DNA of 57,735 nt from a virus (IMGVR_UViG_3300028837_001890:1-57735), one strand, 5' to 3'. Positions 1-7,978 are shown, counted from the stretch's first letter. Notes: generated from the letters alone by a model not told the origin. Program-made: numbers and translations.

Positions 1-19
1 ATCCTCTTTCTCCTCTTAA

Positions 20-319
20 TTATAAATTTAAAAAATTATTATATAATGATTCAATACTAAGTTCTTCTAAATAAGTTTCTATTAACCCCTCTTTTCCTAC
101 AATAAGTTTTCTTTTTAAATAAAAATTTTTAATTATGTTTTTTATTTCTTCTTTATAACAAAGTTTTAATAGCCATATAAAAAAATCAAATTCTTCTGAA
201 TTTAAAATAGGACTTTTAATGCTTACTACTCCATTTTCTAAATCAAGGTTTATGTCGCATTTTAGCTCTTTATATTCCGAAATATTTTTTAAAAAATCAT
301 AAATTAAATTACTAAGCAT
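20..319 (-). CDS. hypothetical protein, 99 aa
   Basis: I do not recognise a family. The protein is short, acidic to neutral and rich in Leu, Ile and Lys, with no signal peptide or clear membrane segment. It starts at ATG behind a GAGGA ribosome site that lies inside the last codons of the upstream gene, only 3 nt away, so the two are probably translationally coupled. It is the last gene of a minus-strand early operon that continues beyond the window edge. Confidence 0.6.
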   Translation of the reverse strand: MLSNLIYDFLKNISEYKELKCDINLDLENGVVSIKSPILNSEEFDFFIWLLKLCYKEEIKNIIKNFYLKRKLIVGKEGLIETYLEELSIESLYNNFLNL

Positions 320-322
320 TTT

Positions 323-646
323 TTATTCCTCTTTAATTTTTTCCGTTTTAATTTCTTTTATGATTTGAATAGGAATTAACATATAATCCCATACATATCT
401 TTTTTGCGTTTCATTAGGATTAGCAAAGATAATTCTATTAACAAGTAACATTAAATTTTCTGTTTTTTTATTGTACTTATAAAAATAACCACGCATCTCA
501 GCGAAATTAGTTTTATCTGAAACAAACTTATTTATCTCGTTTAACTCCCAACCTCTACCAGTTACACATCTATAAGTCGTTACATTAATCCAATCATCCT
601 CTGGAATAAGCTGATTAATTATGTCAAGAATTTTCTTTTTAAGCAT
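323..646 (-). CDS. hypothetical protein, 107 aa
   Basis: Unrecognised soluble protein. The middle is aromatic and basic (around RGYFYKYNKK) and the C-terminus is Lys/Glu-rich. The start has an AAGAGGAA site about 7 nt upstream. The same AAAGAGGAATAAAAAATG block precedes the next gene downstream, so the two gene starts look duplicated. Part of the left-edge minus-strand operon of unknown genes. Confidence 0.6.
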   Translation of the reverse strand: MLKKKILDIINQLIPEDDWINVTTYRCVTGRGWELNEINKFVSDKTNFAEMRGYFYKYNKKTENLMLLVNRIIFANPNETQKRYVWDYMLIPIQIIKEIKTEKIKEE

Positions 647-774
647 TTTTTATTCCTCTTTAAGTTTTTAGCTATGTTATCAATTTTTTTCATATTTTTT
701 ATAAAATTATCAGTATCCTGTAAATCAGTTTTTTCTTCTATACTGTATTTTTCATAGAATGATTTAAATTTCAT
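619..774 (-). CDS. possible small protein, 51 aa
   Basis: Translating the gap between two larger genes gives a Lys-rich 51-residue frame beginning MKFKSFYEKY. Its ATG overlaps the stop of the upstream 166-aa gene and its end overlaps the start of the 107-aa gene, as expected for coupled translation. There is no strong Shine-Dalgarno of its own. It could be real or only the spacer carrying the next ribosome site. Confidence 0.4.
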   Translation of the reverse strand: MKFKSFYEKYSIEEKTDLQDTDNFIKNMKKIDNIAKNLKRNKKCLKRKFLT

Positions 775-1264
775 TTGTTTCTTCATCTGTGTTTTCCTCC
801 TCTTTAAGAAATTTCATTGTTTCCTCGATTCCTAGAGATTTATCGTTATCTGCTTTTAATGCTTCTTCACCATCTTTTTTATTAATGTTAAAATTTTTAT
901 CATAGTACTCTAATAGTTCTTTTACTAACGTTTCACGTGGAACATCATGACTGATTAATTTTTCAACACATGCTCCCATAAAATCCATTAAAAAATCATT
1001 TAATAATGTATGTAATTTAGCTCGCTCTTCATATTTTATTTGAAATTCAGACTGTAATTCTAAAAGCCCGATAGTCTCATAAACAGAGCATAGTTGATAT
1101 ATTATAAAAGGATAATTTTTAGTTTCAGTTGATTCATTGTTCTTTCTACTATCACATATCTTTTTAGCTTTTAATTCCAGCCATTTAGCTATTTTTTTTC
1201 CTTTAGGAGTATCTAACAACTGACGTCCTAAAGTACAGTTACCCCATTCAAGATTATTTGTCAT
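764..1264 (-). CDS. hypothetical protein, 166 aa
   Basis: Unknown family. Mostly helical by composition, with an acidic, Glu/Asn-rich C-terminal tail after about residue 140. ATG is preceded by GAGGATAC. It is the second gene behind the consensus promoter at 1434-1462, after a 39-aa leader gene. No catalytic or metal motif is visible. Confidence 0.65.
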   Translation of the reverse strand: MTNNLEWGNCTLGRQLLDTPKGKKIAKWLELKAKKICDSRKNNESTETKNYPFIIYQLCSVYETIGLLELQSEFQIKYEERAKLHTLLNDFLMDFMGACVEKLISHDVPRETLVKELLEYYDKNFNINKKDGEEALKADNDKSLGIEETMKFLKEEENTDEETNEI

Positions 1265-1285
1265 TTTTATGTATCCTCTTTTTCA

Positions 1286-1405
1286 TCAAATCTTTTTAAT
1301 TTTAGTAAAATTTTTTTTATCGCATTTATATAAGTCAAATAATATTGTACTTATTTTTAAAGCATCAATTTCGTATAGTTTTTGCAATTGTTCTTGTTTA
1401 TTCAT
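1286..1405 (-). CDS. small leader protein, 39 aa
   Basis: A 39-residue frame (begins MNKQEQLQKLYEID) directly behind a perfect promoter, with an AGAGG site 6-7 nt before ATG. It is helical and basic at the C-terminus; no family recognised. Its position between promoter and operon fits either a small regulator or a translated leader. Confidence 0.5.
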   Translation of the reverse strand: MNKQEQLQKLYEIDALKISTILFDLYKCDKKNFTKIKKI

Positions 1406-1433
1406 TTAAACCTCTCTTACTAATTATGAGCTA

Positions 1434-1462
1434 ATTATATTACAGTTAGTCTCATTTGTCAA
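1434..1462 (-). promoter_or_regulatory. consensus sigma70 promoter
   Basis: On the minus strand TTGACA (1462-1457), a 17-nt spacer and TATAAT (1439-1434) match the consensus exactly. It drives the 39-aa leader gene and the operon running off the left edge. It belongs to a set of near-identical promoters in this window. Confidence 0.85.
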
Positions 1463-1472
1463 GCATTTTATG

Positions 1473-1496
1473 TCTCATTACCCCAAACATCCCAAC
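1473..1496 (-). pseudogene. remnant duplicate of the MT-A70 gene 3' end
   Basis: These 24 nt match 2383-2406, the last codons of the adenine methyltransferase gene, with one mismatch. On the minus strand they still encode WDVWGNE followed by a stop. The copy lies upstream of the promoter at 1434-1462 and has no gene attached, so it looks like a recombination scar. Confidence 0.6.
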
Positions 1497-1528
1497 TATT
1501 CGTTTTTATATCTCCTTTTTTTATGAAA

Positions 1529-1855
1529 TTATTCGTCTTCTAATTGCTTAATTTGACGCTCTAATAAAATTTTAAGGTGGTTTAAAGCCTCTTTAGGAGT
1601 TTTAAATACACGGTTAAAAGGATATACACCACTCCCGCGAAATAATTCATCTAATTCAACAACAATATGTACTCCAAATATAGCATGAATTTTTATTATT
1701 TTTCCTTTAAGCACTGCAATATTATGAAAAGTAAAATCATAAAAAGGAGCATTACCCATCTCATCTTTTGCCATAAGCACATATACTTCGTCTCCAACTT
1801 TAAACTTCTTTAATTTTTTATAAAGTTTTTTTATATATAAATCGAATTTATTCAT
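1529..1855 (-). CDS. small SH3-like family protein, 108 aa
   Basis: One of at least seven proteins in this window sharing an N-terminal 'KFxVGDEVYxL' motif, a central 'GKIxxI' strand and a C-terminal 'FKTxxEAxxxL' helix; here FKVGDEVYVL, then KGKIIKIHAI, then FKTPKEALNHL. The layout suggests a small beta-barrel with a helical tail. Function unknown. An AAGGAAAA site precedes ATG. It lies behind the promoter at 1957-1985 and a degenerate leader. Confidence 0.65.
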   Translation of the reverse strand: MNKFDLYIKKLYKKLKKFKVGDEVYVLMAKDEMGNAPFYDFTFHNIAVLKGKIIKIHAIFGVHIVVELDELFRGSGVYPFNRVFKTPKEALNHLKILLERQIKQLEDE

Positions 1856-1928
1856 CTATTTTTCCTTCGCTGATTGTAATTTCATTGATGTAAAAAACCT
1901 ACTCTTCAATTCTGAATTTAATTTTCAT
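1848..1928 (-). pseudogene. degenerate leader ORF with internal amber codon
   Basis: From the ATG at 1928 a frame reads MKIKFRIEE, then TAG, then 16 further sense codons and a stop that overlaps the start of the next gene. One nonsense codon interrupts an otherwise open 26-codon leader. It may be a decayed small gene or chance. Confidence 0.3.
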
Positions 1929-1956
1929 TTAAATCTCTCTTATTAATTATGAGCTA

Positions 1957-1985
1957 ATTATATTACAATTAATTTCATTTGTCAA
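1957..1985 (-). promoter_or_regulatory. consensus sigma70 promoter
   Basis: Minus-strand TTGACA-N17-TATAAT, upstream of the 108-aa SH3-like gene. It shares the spacer pattern and the downstream TTAGCTCATAATTA block with the promoter at 1434-1462, so promoter and leader appear duplicated together. Confidence 0.85.
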
Positions 1986-2002
1986 GTATTTAGTGTTTTT
2001 TC

Positions 2003-2353
2003 TTAAGATAACACACTTAATAAATACCATTTAGGCTCTAACATAATTTTTTTTGTATATTTTTTGCAAAATTCTATTAATATTTTTCTTTCTTCGACAG
2101 TTATAATAAAACTATCTGGATAAAAACTTTTAAACTCCCCATCACCATATGTTGAAATAACTTTATTTCGAACTGCTATTATTTCTAATTGGTCATAAAT
2201 AAAAGCTTCAATCGGAAGCGATACACTACCATCTTGAATGTCCTTCCACCAATCGTCAATACAATAACCATATTTCTCTTTAGCCCAAACTCTTTCTTCG
2301 TCATTAATGTATGGTATACCATAATAAATAACTGCCTCCGGCCTCATTCCCAT
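2003..2353 (-). CDS. hypothetical protein, 116 aa
   Basis: Unrecognised. Aromatic-rich N-terminal half (around YYGIPYINDEERVWAKEKYGYCIDDWW) and a basic C-terminus. GAGGATAAAATC precedes ATG at 2353. It is the last gene of the unit that includes the MT-A70 methyltransferase 24 bp upstream. Confidence 0.6.
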   Translation of the reverse strand: MGMRPEAVIYYGIPYINDEERVWAKEKYGYCIDDWWKDIQDGSVSLPIEAFIYDQLEIIAVRNKVISTYGDGEFKSFYPDSFIITVEERKILIEFCKKYTKKIMLEPKWYLLSVLS

Positions 2354-2377
2354 GATTTTATCCTCATAAATAATTTG

Positions 2378-2938
2378 TTAAATCTCATCACCCCAAACAT
2401 CCCAACCTTCTGTTTTTTCACGTGCAAATAACTCTATTCGCGATAAATTACCAAATAATAATTCAATATTTCTTCTGACTTTTTCAGGTTTTTTACTATG
2501 TTTAGTCCGTTCTGCTTCCACCTTTTGATATATATTATTTACCTTTTTATATTTAAGCATTCTACCTTTTGTACCAAATAAGCAAATCTCATAATTTTTC
2601 ATAGTCCAAGCGCCAAGGTTAGCAACCGTTTTACCTGTTTTAGTTTTCTTTTCCCATATAAACGCAATAGTTATATATTTAAAACCCCAAGCTTCGATAA
2701 CTTCTATAGCTTCTTTAATATGTGCGTCTGTTGACCATAGGAACAAAGCACAATCATCATCTGTTATTTCTTTTACAGGTAAATTTTTAATCCAATTTTT
2801 ATGCTGTGTTTGATAATGTTTATTTATACTTGTAAATCTTTTACCATTATATTTTTGTAGTTCTTTACTGCTAAAAGACCAAGGAGGGTCAGCATATATT
2901 ATTTTATATTTCTTGTTTGGAAACGGTATATAATTCAT
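2378..2938 (-). CDS. MT-A70-family adenine-N6 methyltransferase
   Basis: Transfers a methyl group from S-adenosylmethionine to adenine N6, almost certainly in DNA here. The catalytic DPPW motif lies at residues 17-20 (YADPPWSF). A 'LFLWSTDAH' strand near 67 and 'WTMKNYEICLFGTKG' near 112-126 follow the family layout, and the 186-aa length is usual for phage MT-A70 enzymes. No restriction nuclease lies nearby, so protection from host restriction or epigenetic control is likelier than a complete restriction system. Co-directional with the nucleotidyltransferase 2 bp upstream. Target sequence unknown. Confidence 0.9.
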   Translation of the reverse strand: MNYIPFPNKKYKIIYADPPWSFSSKELQKYNGKRFTSINKHYQTQHKNWIKNLPVKEITDDDCALFLWSTDAHIKEAIEVIEAWGFKYITIAFIWEKKTKTGKTVANLGAWTMKNYEICLFGTKGRMLKYKKVNNIYQKVEAERTKHSKKPEKVRRNIELLFGNLSRIELFAREKTEGWDVWGDEI

Positions 2939-2940
2939 CT

Positions 2941-3828
2941 TTAAGTATTTAGTGTTTTCTCACATAATTTATGTATTTCTAATAAAATCTGTTTTTCATT
3001 AATAGCAGATACATTTATAGCTTTTTCTAATGAGCCATAATGCATTTCTAAACATTGTAATAATAACCGTTTTATTGCTTTTTCGTCAGGATAATGTTGT
3101 AGAGAACTCGAAGTATAAAGTGATTCTAATTCTCGCTCCTTAGTAGTAAAATAATCCTCTATTTGTTGTAATGTCCATTCTCCTGATCTAATCGCTTTTA
3201 ATTGTTCTTTATTACGCATTAAATTTAGATCGCCCTCAATTAAAATTTGCTCAACTTCATTTAATAATCTAACTAGATGATAAGCATATTTAACATCGTA
3301 ACCATATTTTTTAACTGTTTTAAGTCTATCGCCAACAGGATTCTTTATCTTTATTTTATGTAGTTGAGAATAAGCATAACCTTTAAACTTAAACCAAGCC
3401 CCTTTATGTAAAAATAATTTTCGATTCTCTCTAAGTAAATTACCTATTTGAGTAATATGTATTATAAAATTTTGCTCTACGAATAATGAATCCACAATAT
3501 TCGGATTATTTTTCATTAATAAATCAAAGTATTTAACGATGGAATAAATACAGAAGTCATAACTTTTATTACAACTATCATCAAAAACGTGATGTCTTTC
3601 CCACTGATGAAATCTAGGCGTCTGAATTCCAAAATCTATTATTTCCCCAGCTAAATGAGGAAAAATAACATGTTTCTGAGGAATACAGATACCATAAATA
3701 TCATTATCTGAATTTTCATTCTCACATCCGTAACAGAGAGAACCCATTCGCGTTAAATAAATAGTATTCTCTATAAGCCATGAGGGTGGCGATATAAGTT
3801 TTTTATCTCTTAATTTTTTTAATAACAT
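2941..3828 (-). CDS. RlaP-like nucleotidyltransferase (DNA pol beta superfamily)
   Basis: The signature GS-x2-YG-x6-SD-x-D-x2-G at residues 29-43 (GSLCYGCENENSDNDIYG) carries the two metal-binding aspartates of the pol-beta fold. The 295-aa size and the long helical C-terminal half match the predicted nucleotidyltransferases of PF10127/COG3541. Phages often carry these near RNA ligases; one is at 16.9 kb here. A role in RNA end modification or repair is inferred from the family. Its stop lies 2 bp before the MT-A70 start, so they are one operon. Confidence 0.75.
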   Translation of the reverse strand: MLLKKLRDKKLISPPSWLIENTIYLTRMGSLCYGCENENSDNDIYGICIPQKHVIFPHLAGEIIDFGIQTPRFHQWERHHVFDDSCNKSYDFCIYSIVKYFDLLMKNNPNIVDSLFVEQNFIIHITQIGNLLRENRKLFLHKGAWFKFKGYAYSQLHKIKIKNPVGDRLKTVKKYGYDVKYAYHLVRLLNEVEQILIEGDLNLMRNKEQLKAIRSGEWTLQQIEDYFTTKERELESLYTSSSLQHYPDEKAIKRLLLQCLEMHYGSLEKAINVSAINEKQILLEIHKLCEKTLNT

Positions 3829-3859
3829 TTTTTAATCCTTATAAAAATTATTCTTCATT

Positions 3860-4459
3860 TTACTTTGTACTATCTATTACTTTGTAATTAAAGGGGTAAA
3901 ATAATTCTACCTTAGAATTATAATCATCTAAATAATCTTTATTTTTATTATTACAACATGTTCCCTCTAAATGAGCTAACAATAATTTAAATTGCTCATC
4001 TATTTTATTTCGCAATTTGATTTTTATATTTTTATACTTTAATAAATAATTTAAAAAAACCTTTGATCCAAAAAAATCAGCACTTTTATTTGTATACGTT
4101 AAACAGTTAATTGCATGTTTTTGCATAAGTTTAATATTTCTTTGCAAATAATTTTTATCGTTTAAAAACATTTTTCTTATTATTTGTCGCTCTATAAAAT
4201 ATTCTGATGAAAAAAACATGTATATAATTTGTTTTTTACCGTCAACACTAAAGATAAAAGGTTTAATAGTTAAATAATATGTATTAAGTCCTATCCAATC
4301 TACTGTTTCTACATCTATATATACTTCAACATGTCTAGTTTTATAAATTATATTGTTTATATTATTTTTTATATGTATCGGCATTTTTTCAAAATAACTA
4401 GACATTCCAGACAACTTAACATCTTTTAATGACTTCAGTTGTTGTTTTATTTTCTTCAT
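3860..4459 (-). CDS. hypothetical protein, 199 aa
   Basis: Unrecognised basic protein with no clear domain. It contains a mixed strand-rich middle (VEVYIDVETVDWIG, YYLTIKPF) and a helical C-terminal half. Its start overlaps the stop of the winged-helix gene by 4 nt, so the two are coupled. Confidence 0.6.
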   Translation of the reverse strand: MKKIKQQLKSLKDVKLSGMSSYFEKMPIHIKNNINNIIYKTRHVEVYIDVETVDWIGLNTYYLTIKPFIFSVDGKKQIIYMFFSSEYFIERQIIRKMFLNDKNYLQRNIKLMQKHAINCLTYTNKSADFFGSKVFLNYLLKYKNIKIKLRNKIDEQFKLLLAHLEGTCCNNKNKDYLDDYNSKVELFYPFNYKVIDSTK

Positions 4460-5112
4460 TTTTTCGTCCTAAATAATTTAACAATAAAACTTTTTATTTT
4501 TTGTATAAATAATTTCTTTACTTTTTTAGTATTTACTGAAAAAACATCAGGCATCCATGGAAAAGTAAGTGGAAAAGGATTAGCAGTTAGATCGGTTAGT
4601 TTTAAAGACATTATTAATTGTGCTTTTTTAAAATCAAGAAAATACTCATTATTTTTTAATTTTTCTATTATATCTCTACTTAAAAGTTCTAATACCTGAT
4701 TTTCATTAGTTTCATTTGAAAAATACCGATACATAAGTTCAGTTATTCTATTTGTTTTCTTTTTAACTTTTAATGTCTTAGCTTTCTTTTTATTCTTTTG
4801 AGATTGAAATTTACAACCATCCGCATAACAAATAAGTGTTTTCTTATTAGATTTAGTTTTTATAGATTTAGTTTTTATAGATTTAGTTTTTACTTTAATA
4901 TAAACTTTAGGCTGCCCGTGTTTCTTTTTATTTGTTTTAATACACTCTATGAGTCCTTTTTTTCGTAAATGATAAAGATAATGCGATATCTCTGTTATAG
5001 TTATTTTTGAATTTTTCTTTTTTACTAATTGTAATATTTTTTGAGACGTAAACTCAGATGTCATTTTATTTATAGCTTCCTTAATAATAGAAGCTTTAGA
5101 TTGCTTTTTCAT
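4456..5112 (-). CDS. winged-helix DNA-binding protein
   Basis: The frame opens inside tRNA-Asp, but the real start is ATG at 5112, behind a strong AGGAG site. That gives 218 aa beginning MKKQSKASIIK. Residues 5-70 read as a winged helix: SKASIIKEAI, then EFTSQKILQLV, then TITEISHYLYHLRKKGLIEC. A Lys-rich linker holds a threefold TKSIK-type repeat made by a tandem DNA duplication near 4855-4890, followed by a basic region. Likely a phage transcription regulator. Co-transcribed with tRNA-Asp and the sigma-4-like gene. Confidence 0.65.
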   Translation of the reverse strand: MKKQSKASIIKEAINKMTSEFTSQKILQLVKKKNSKITITEISHYLYHLRKKGLIECIKTNKKKHGQPKVYIKVKTKSIKTKSIKTKSNKKTLICYADGCKFQSQKNKKKAKTLKVKKKTNRITELMYRYFSNETNENQVLELLSRDIIEKLKNNEYFLDFKKAQLIMSLKLTDLTANPFPLTFPWMPDVFSVNTKKVKKLFIQKIKSFIVKLFRTKK

Positions 5113-5133
5113 TTTTGATCTCCTGTATTTAAA

Positions 5134-5209
5134 TGGCGGGCAAGACGATATTCGAACTCGCAACCGCTCGCGTGACAGGCGAGCATTCTACCGTTAGAAC
5201 TACTTACCC
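5134..5209 (-). tRNA. tRNA-Asp (GTC)
   Basis: Full cloverleaf on the minus strand: acceptor GGGTAAG/CTTGCCC, anticodon stem CTCGC/GCGAG with loop CTGTCAC, TTCGAAT T-loop, G73 as expected for Asp, and an encoded CCA. The T-stem has one mismatch at its inner end. It sits between two regulator genes and must be processed from their mRNA. Confidence 0.93.
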
Positions 5210-5216
5210 TTAAACT

Positions 5217-5744
5217 TTAATTATTTTTTTGTTTATCTAATAAAAGACGCATTTTTTCAATTGCTTTATCTTTTATCTGACCAACTCGTTGACGACTACC
5301 TTTTTTATTATAATCAGATATCTCGTCTAATGTATAACATTGTTTATATGGTTTTAAACCATAATACATTTTAATTACTTCTTGTTGCTCTTCACTTAAC
5401 TCATTTAAAACATTTAAAACTTTCTTTTTAGAATTTAACTCTATTTCTTTTTTTATAACTTTCACACTCTTATCAATTAAATCAATCCATAATGAACTAT
5501 AACCTAAAGTCTGACGTAAAAAATATTTCTCGTCTATAATTAAATTATTATTTGTGTTTTTTTTAAAAAAATTATTTATCCCCTTAACCGGATAATACAT
5601 TTTTCTTCCTACCATTTTAGAAGGAATTCTTATACGTCCTGTATCTCCACGCCAATTAGATAATGTAGATAAACTTATATTTAAAACTTTTATTACTTCT
5701 TTAGAATTATAATATTCTTTACCATCACTCAAAACTACAGTCAT
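5217..5744 (-). CDS. HTH plus sigma-70 region-4-like regulator
   Basis: Residues 8-60 look like a MerR/excisionase helix-turn-helix (YYNSKEVIKVLNISLSTLSNWR). Residues about 110-172 look like sigma-70 region 4: LNELSEEQQEVIKMYYGL, then YTLDEISDYN, then RQRVGQIKDKAIEKMR, matching the 'ERVRQIExKALRKLR' end of real sigma factors. Regions 2 and 3 are absent, so it cannot be a complete sigma. It may contact -35 DNA or the polymerase flap as an activator or decoy. First gene behind the promoter at 5788-5815. Domain calls are from motif reading only. Confidence 0.7.
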   Translation of the reverse strand: MTVVLSDGKEYYNSKEVIKVLNISLSTLSNWRGDTGRIRIPSKMVGRKMYYPVKGINNFFKKNTNNNLIIDEKYFLRQTLGYSSLWIDLIDKSVKVIKKEIELNSKKKVLNVLNELSEEQQEVIKMYYGLKPYKQCYTLDEISDYNKKGSRQRVGQIKDKAIEKMRLLLDKQKNN

Positions 5745-5787
5745 TTATTAACCTCTTTTTTAAATTTGATTTGATCTCTTTTGTGAC

Positions 5788-5815
5788 ATTATACCTATAA
5801 AAAATCAAATGTCAA
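5788..5815 (-). promoter_or_regulatory. sigma70 promoter of the regulator operon
   Basis: Minus-strand TTGACA, 16-nt spacer, TATAAT. It lies about 45 bp upstream of the sigma-4-like gene, and just downstream of the small gene at 5828-6118. Confidence 0.8.
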
Positions 5816-5827
5816 GTACAGTTTAAA

Positions 5828-6118
5828 TTAATAGTAAAATTTATCACTAACCTTATTCACAGCTAATATTTTATTGTGCCAGTACTTAATAGTTTCTTTT
5901 TCTTTATTACTAAGTTTTTCTCTATTTCCTTTATTTTTAAAAACCTCTTCAACATCAAATTTTTCTTTTAAACTCTCTAATGTAGCGTCTTCCTGTTTTA
6001 AACTATCATTATATTCAATATAACTATTAATTCTTTTAGGCATATTCTTTGTATCGAATAATTCTTTAAATACTTTTTCGAAATCTGTACAATCTTGGAT
6101 TATATATTTTTTATTCAT
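5828..6118 (-). CDS. hypothetical protein, 96 aa
   Basis: Unrecognised, charged, helical (EDATLESLKEKFDVEEVF, SNKEKETIKYWHNKI). The ATG at 6118 has only a weak purine stretch upstream. It is divergent from the plus-strand gene at 6132, leaving a 13-bp gap in which no promoter is visible. Confidence 0.5.
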   Translation of the reverse strand: MNKKYIIQDCTDFEKVFKELFDTKNMPKRINSYIEYNDSLKQEDATLESLKEKFDVEEVFKNKGNREKLSNKEKETIKYWHNKILAVNKVSDKFYY

Positions 6119-6131
6119 TTAAAACATACCC

Positions 6132-6473
6132 ATGCATATTAATGAACTTAATGAAATTCGTATAAAAGAATTCGATAAACAAGAATTTTATTCTTATGAC
6201 GAAGCAAATACTGTAATTTTAAAATTTCCATTGATAGAATTAGCTGTTAAACCAAATCTTTCTTTAGCCGCTAAAGGCTTATTATTAGAAATAATAATCC
6301 GTAATACTAAAATATTTAAACCTTATGAGTTTATTAGGTCTTCTATAACTCATAATGAATTAAAATGTCTTTTTAAAGAATTAGCTTTAAACAGCTATAT
6401 CGAACCTGTATTCTATAAATCGTCAAATGATATAACAAAAAAAGGATGGCGATTAATTAAAGTTATCGACTAA
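6132..6473 (+). CDS. hypothetical protein on the opposite strand, 113 aa
   Basis: The only plausible plus-strand gene in the first 20 kb; no minus-strand frame competes here. The middle segment LSLAAKGLLLEIII resembles the 'AKGLL' helix seen in N-terminal winged domains of some phage replication organisers, but this is a weak likeness. No clear ribosome site or promoter. It overlaps the convergent minus gene by 4 nt. Confidence 0.45.
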   Translation: MHINELNEIRIKEFDKQEFYSYDEANTVILKFPLIELAVKPNLSLAAKGLLLEIIIRNTKIFKPYEFIRSSITHNELKCLFKELALNSYIEPVFYKSSNDITKKGWRLIKVID

Positions 6474-7204
6474 TTTAAAGTAATAAATTTTATTGATAAT
6501 AACTTAGTTATTAATTGTTTATCTATTTTTGTAAATACATTAAATATATTTAAAATATTTATTTTATTTTTAATAGGCTCAAAACCATAATAATCATCAA
6601 AATGCTCTACTTGTAACTCTAAAATTTTCTTAACATATAGATATCTTAAATAACTTAAACTAAATGTATCTTTTTTCAATCTTAATTTTAAGTTTGAGAA
6701 TTTATTTTTAAAAACCTCAAACTCTTTTTTACCCCCCCAATTAGTTAAAAAAAGTTTAAATTTATTATCAATATCTTTATCATTATAAAATACCTCGTGA
6801 AAATCAATTTTTACTTTATTTACTATTTTACGAAGTTTAACTTTAGCTGTAATAAAAACATTTTTTAATTTTTTATAAAATAATTGCGTTATAACTAGCT
6901 TTAAAATTTTATCGTAATCTTCTTTATTTAGTTTAGAGTTATTTAATTTAAATTGTAATTGTTTATCTATTAAAATAAGCTCGCTATTATAAACTATATA
7001 TAAAATTGACGGTGAAAATAAATTAAATATTTTATTTATTTTACTTGACGCCTCATCTTTATTTAGATTTTTTTTATTTTTATTGTAATCCTCATTTATT
7101 TTTATCAGCGCATCAATTGAAAAATACTTAATCATAAAATCTTCAAATGTAGTACATGTAGCACAAAGTCTTTTTATTACTTTAATTTCTTCGTTATTAA
7201 TCAT
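6470..7204 (-). CDS. hypothetical basic helical protein, 244 aa
   Basis: Unrecognised. Lys/Ile/Leu-rich and strongly helical, with no signal peptide. In size and composition it resembles the 257-aa protein at 13758-14531 but shows no shared motif. Its start overlaps the 134-aa gene by 8 nt, so they form one unit behind the promoter at 7639-7667. Confidence 0.6.
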   Translation of the reverse strand: MINNEEIKVIKRLCATCTTFEDFMIKYFSIDALIKINEDYNKNKKNLNKDEASSKINKIFNLFSPSILYIVYNSELILIDKQLQFKLNNSKLNKEDYDKILKLVITQLFYKKLKNVFITAKVKLRKIVNKVKIDFHEVFYNDKDIDNKFKLFLTNWGGKKEFEVFKNKFSNLKLRLKKDTFSLSYLRYLYVKKILELQVEHFDDYYGFEPIKNKINILNIFNVFTKIDKQLITKLLSIKFITLN

Positions 7205-7601
7205 TTTTTAAATTTTTCTCTATTATTGTAAAGTCTATTTTAGGTAGATATATTTTAATATCCGTAAGTGTTACTTTTTCTTTAAAGCCTTTTTTCATTA
7301 AAGACTTAGTTTTATTAAGAATAAAAACCTCTCCTTTAGAAGAATCAATTTCTTTTTTAAATTTTTGAATAATATATTCTTTTTTTAATAATTCATGATA
7401 CTTTAACATAGTCTCTTTTGAAGCGCATAATAAATTATAAGCTTCCTCTACTTCTTTAAATGCTTTTGCGTCTTCAACAGTATCAGTAAGACGAATTAAA
7501 TTAGCGTCATAATTCAATATCCATAAATTAGATAAATCATTTGACTGATTCTCTGAGTTATTTACTACTTTAACTACATAATATTCTTTTTTGTGTTCCA
7601 T
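7197..7601 (-). CDS. hypothetical protein, 134 aa
   Basis: Unknown. The N-terminal 50 residues are strand-rich, followed by 'DTVEDAKAFKEVEEAYNLL'. A similar 'hydrophobic strands then T-x2-EA-x-x(F/Y)' layout is seen at the N-termini of the proteins at 7979-8194 and 19219-20070, so a shared small domain is possible. First gene after the promoter at 7639-7667. Confidence 0.6.
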   Translation of the reverse strand: MEHKKEYYVVKVVNNSENQSNDLSNLWILNYDANLIRLTDTVEDAKAFKEVEEAYNLLCASKETMLKYHELLKKEYIIQKFKKEIDSSKGEVFILNKTKSLMKKGFKEKVTLTDIKIYLPKIDFTIIEKNLKND

Positions 7602-7638
7602 TGTTTTAACCTCTATTTAAAAATAATAATTATACTTT

Positions 7639-7667
7639 ATTATATAATTAATAAAGTTAATTGTCAA
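7639..7667 (-). promoter_or_regulatory. consensus sigma70 promoter
   Basis: Minus-strand TTGACA-N17-TATAAT, 38 bp before the ATG at 7601. Confidence 0.85.
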
Positions 7668-7709
7668 GTTTGGTTGGTGTGGTTATTTTATAAGCTTTAA
7701 TAATCCGCA

Positions 7710-7944
7710 TTAAATAAATTCCACATTAAATAAATTTTCTGATTGCTGATACCTAATTTTTAATTTCTCTAACCACTCATCTAAATTTTTATTTGACATT
7801 TCATCTAAATGCTCTATTTTATAGTATATTTTTGGTGATTGTATGATTCATATAACCAAAAAGTGGTTTTTCCCCTTTTTTATTCCACATAATGGGTTTA
7901 GTACATTTTGGACATTTAACGTCTAATAATTTTATAATTTTCAT
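7710..7944 (-). pseudogene. frameshifted zinc-ribbon-like small gene
   Basis: ATG at 7944, behind a GGAGGAAAG site, opens a frame with 'VKCPKCTKPIMW' that stops at 7819. Another frame then continues as KIEHLDEMSNKNLDEWLEKL and ends at 7710. The two halves together look like one protein of about 78 aa broken by an indel near 7825. A 13-bp direct duplication (CATTAAATAAATT) sits at its end. Alternatively only the first 41 codons are used. Confidence 0.45.
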
Positions 7945-7978
7945 CTTTCCTCCTCTATTGCCTGTAATACACATTATT

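Noticed and set aside
5113-5163. N-terminal extension of the winged-helix protein
   Set aside because: These codons translate the tRNA-Asp 3' half (MRVRISSCPPFK); the start at 5112 has the ribosome site.
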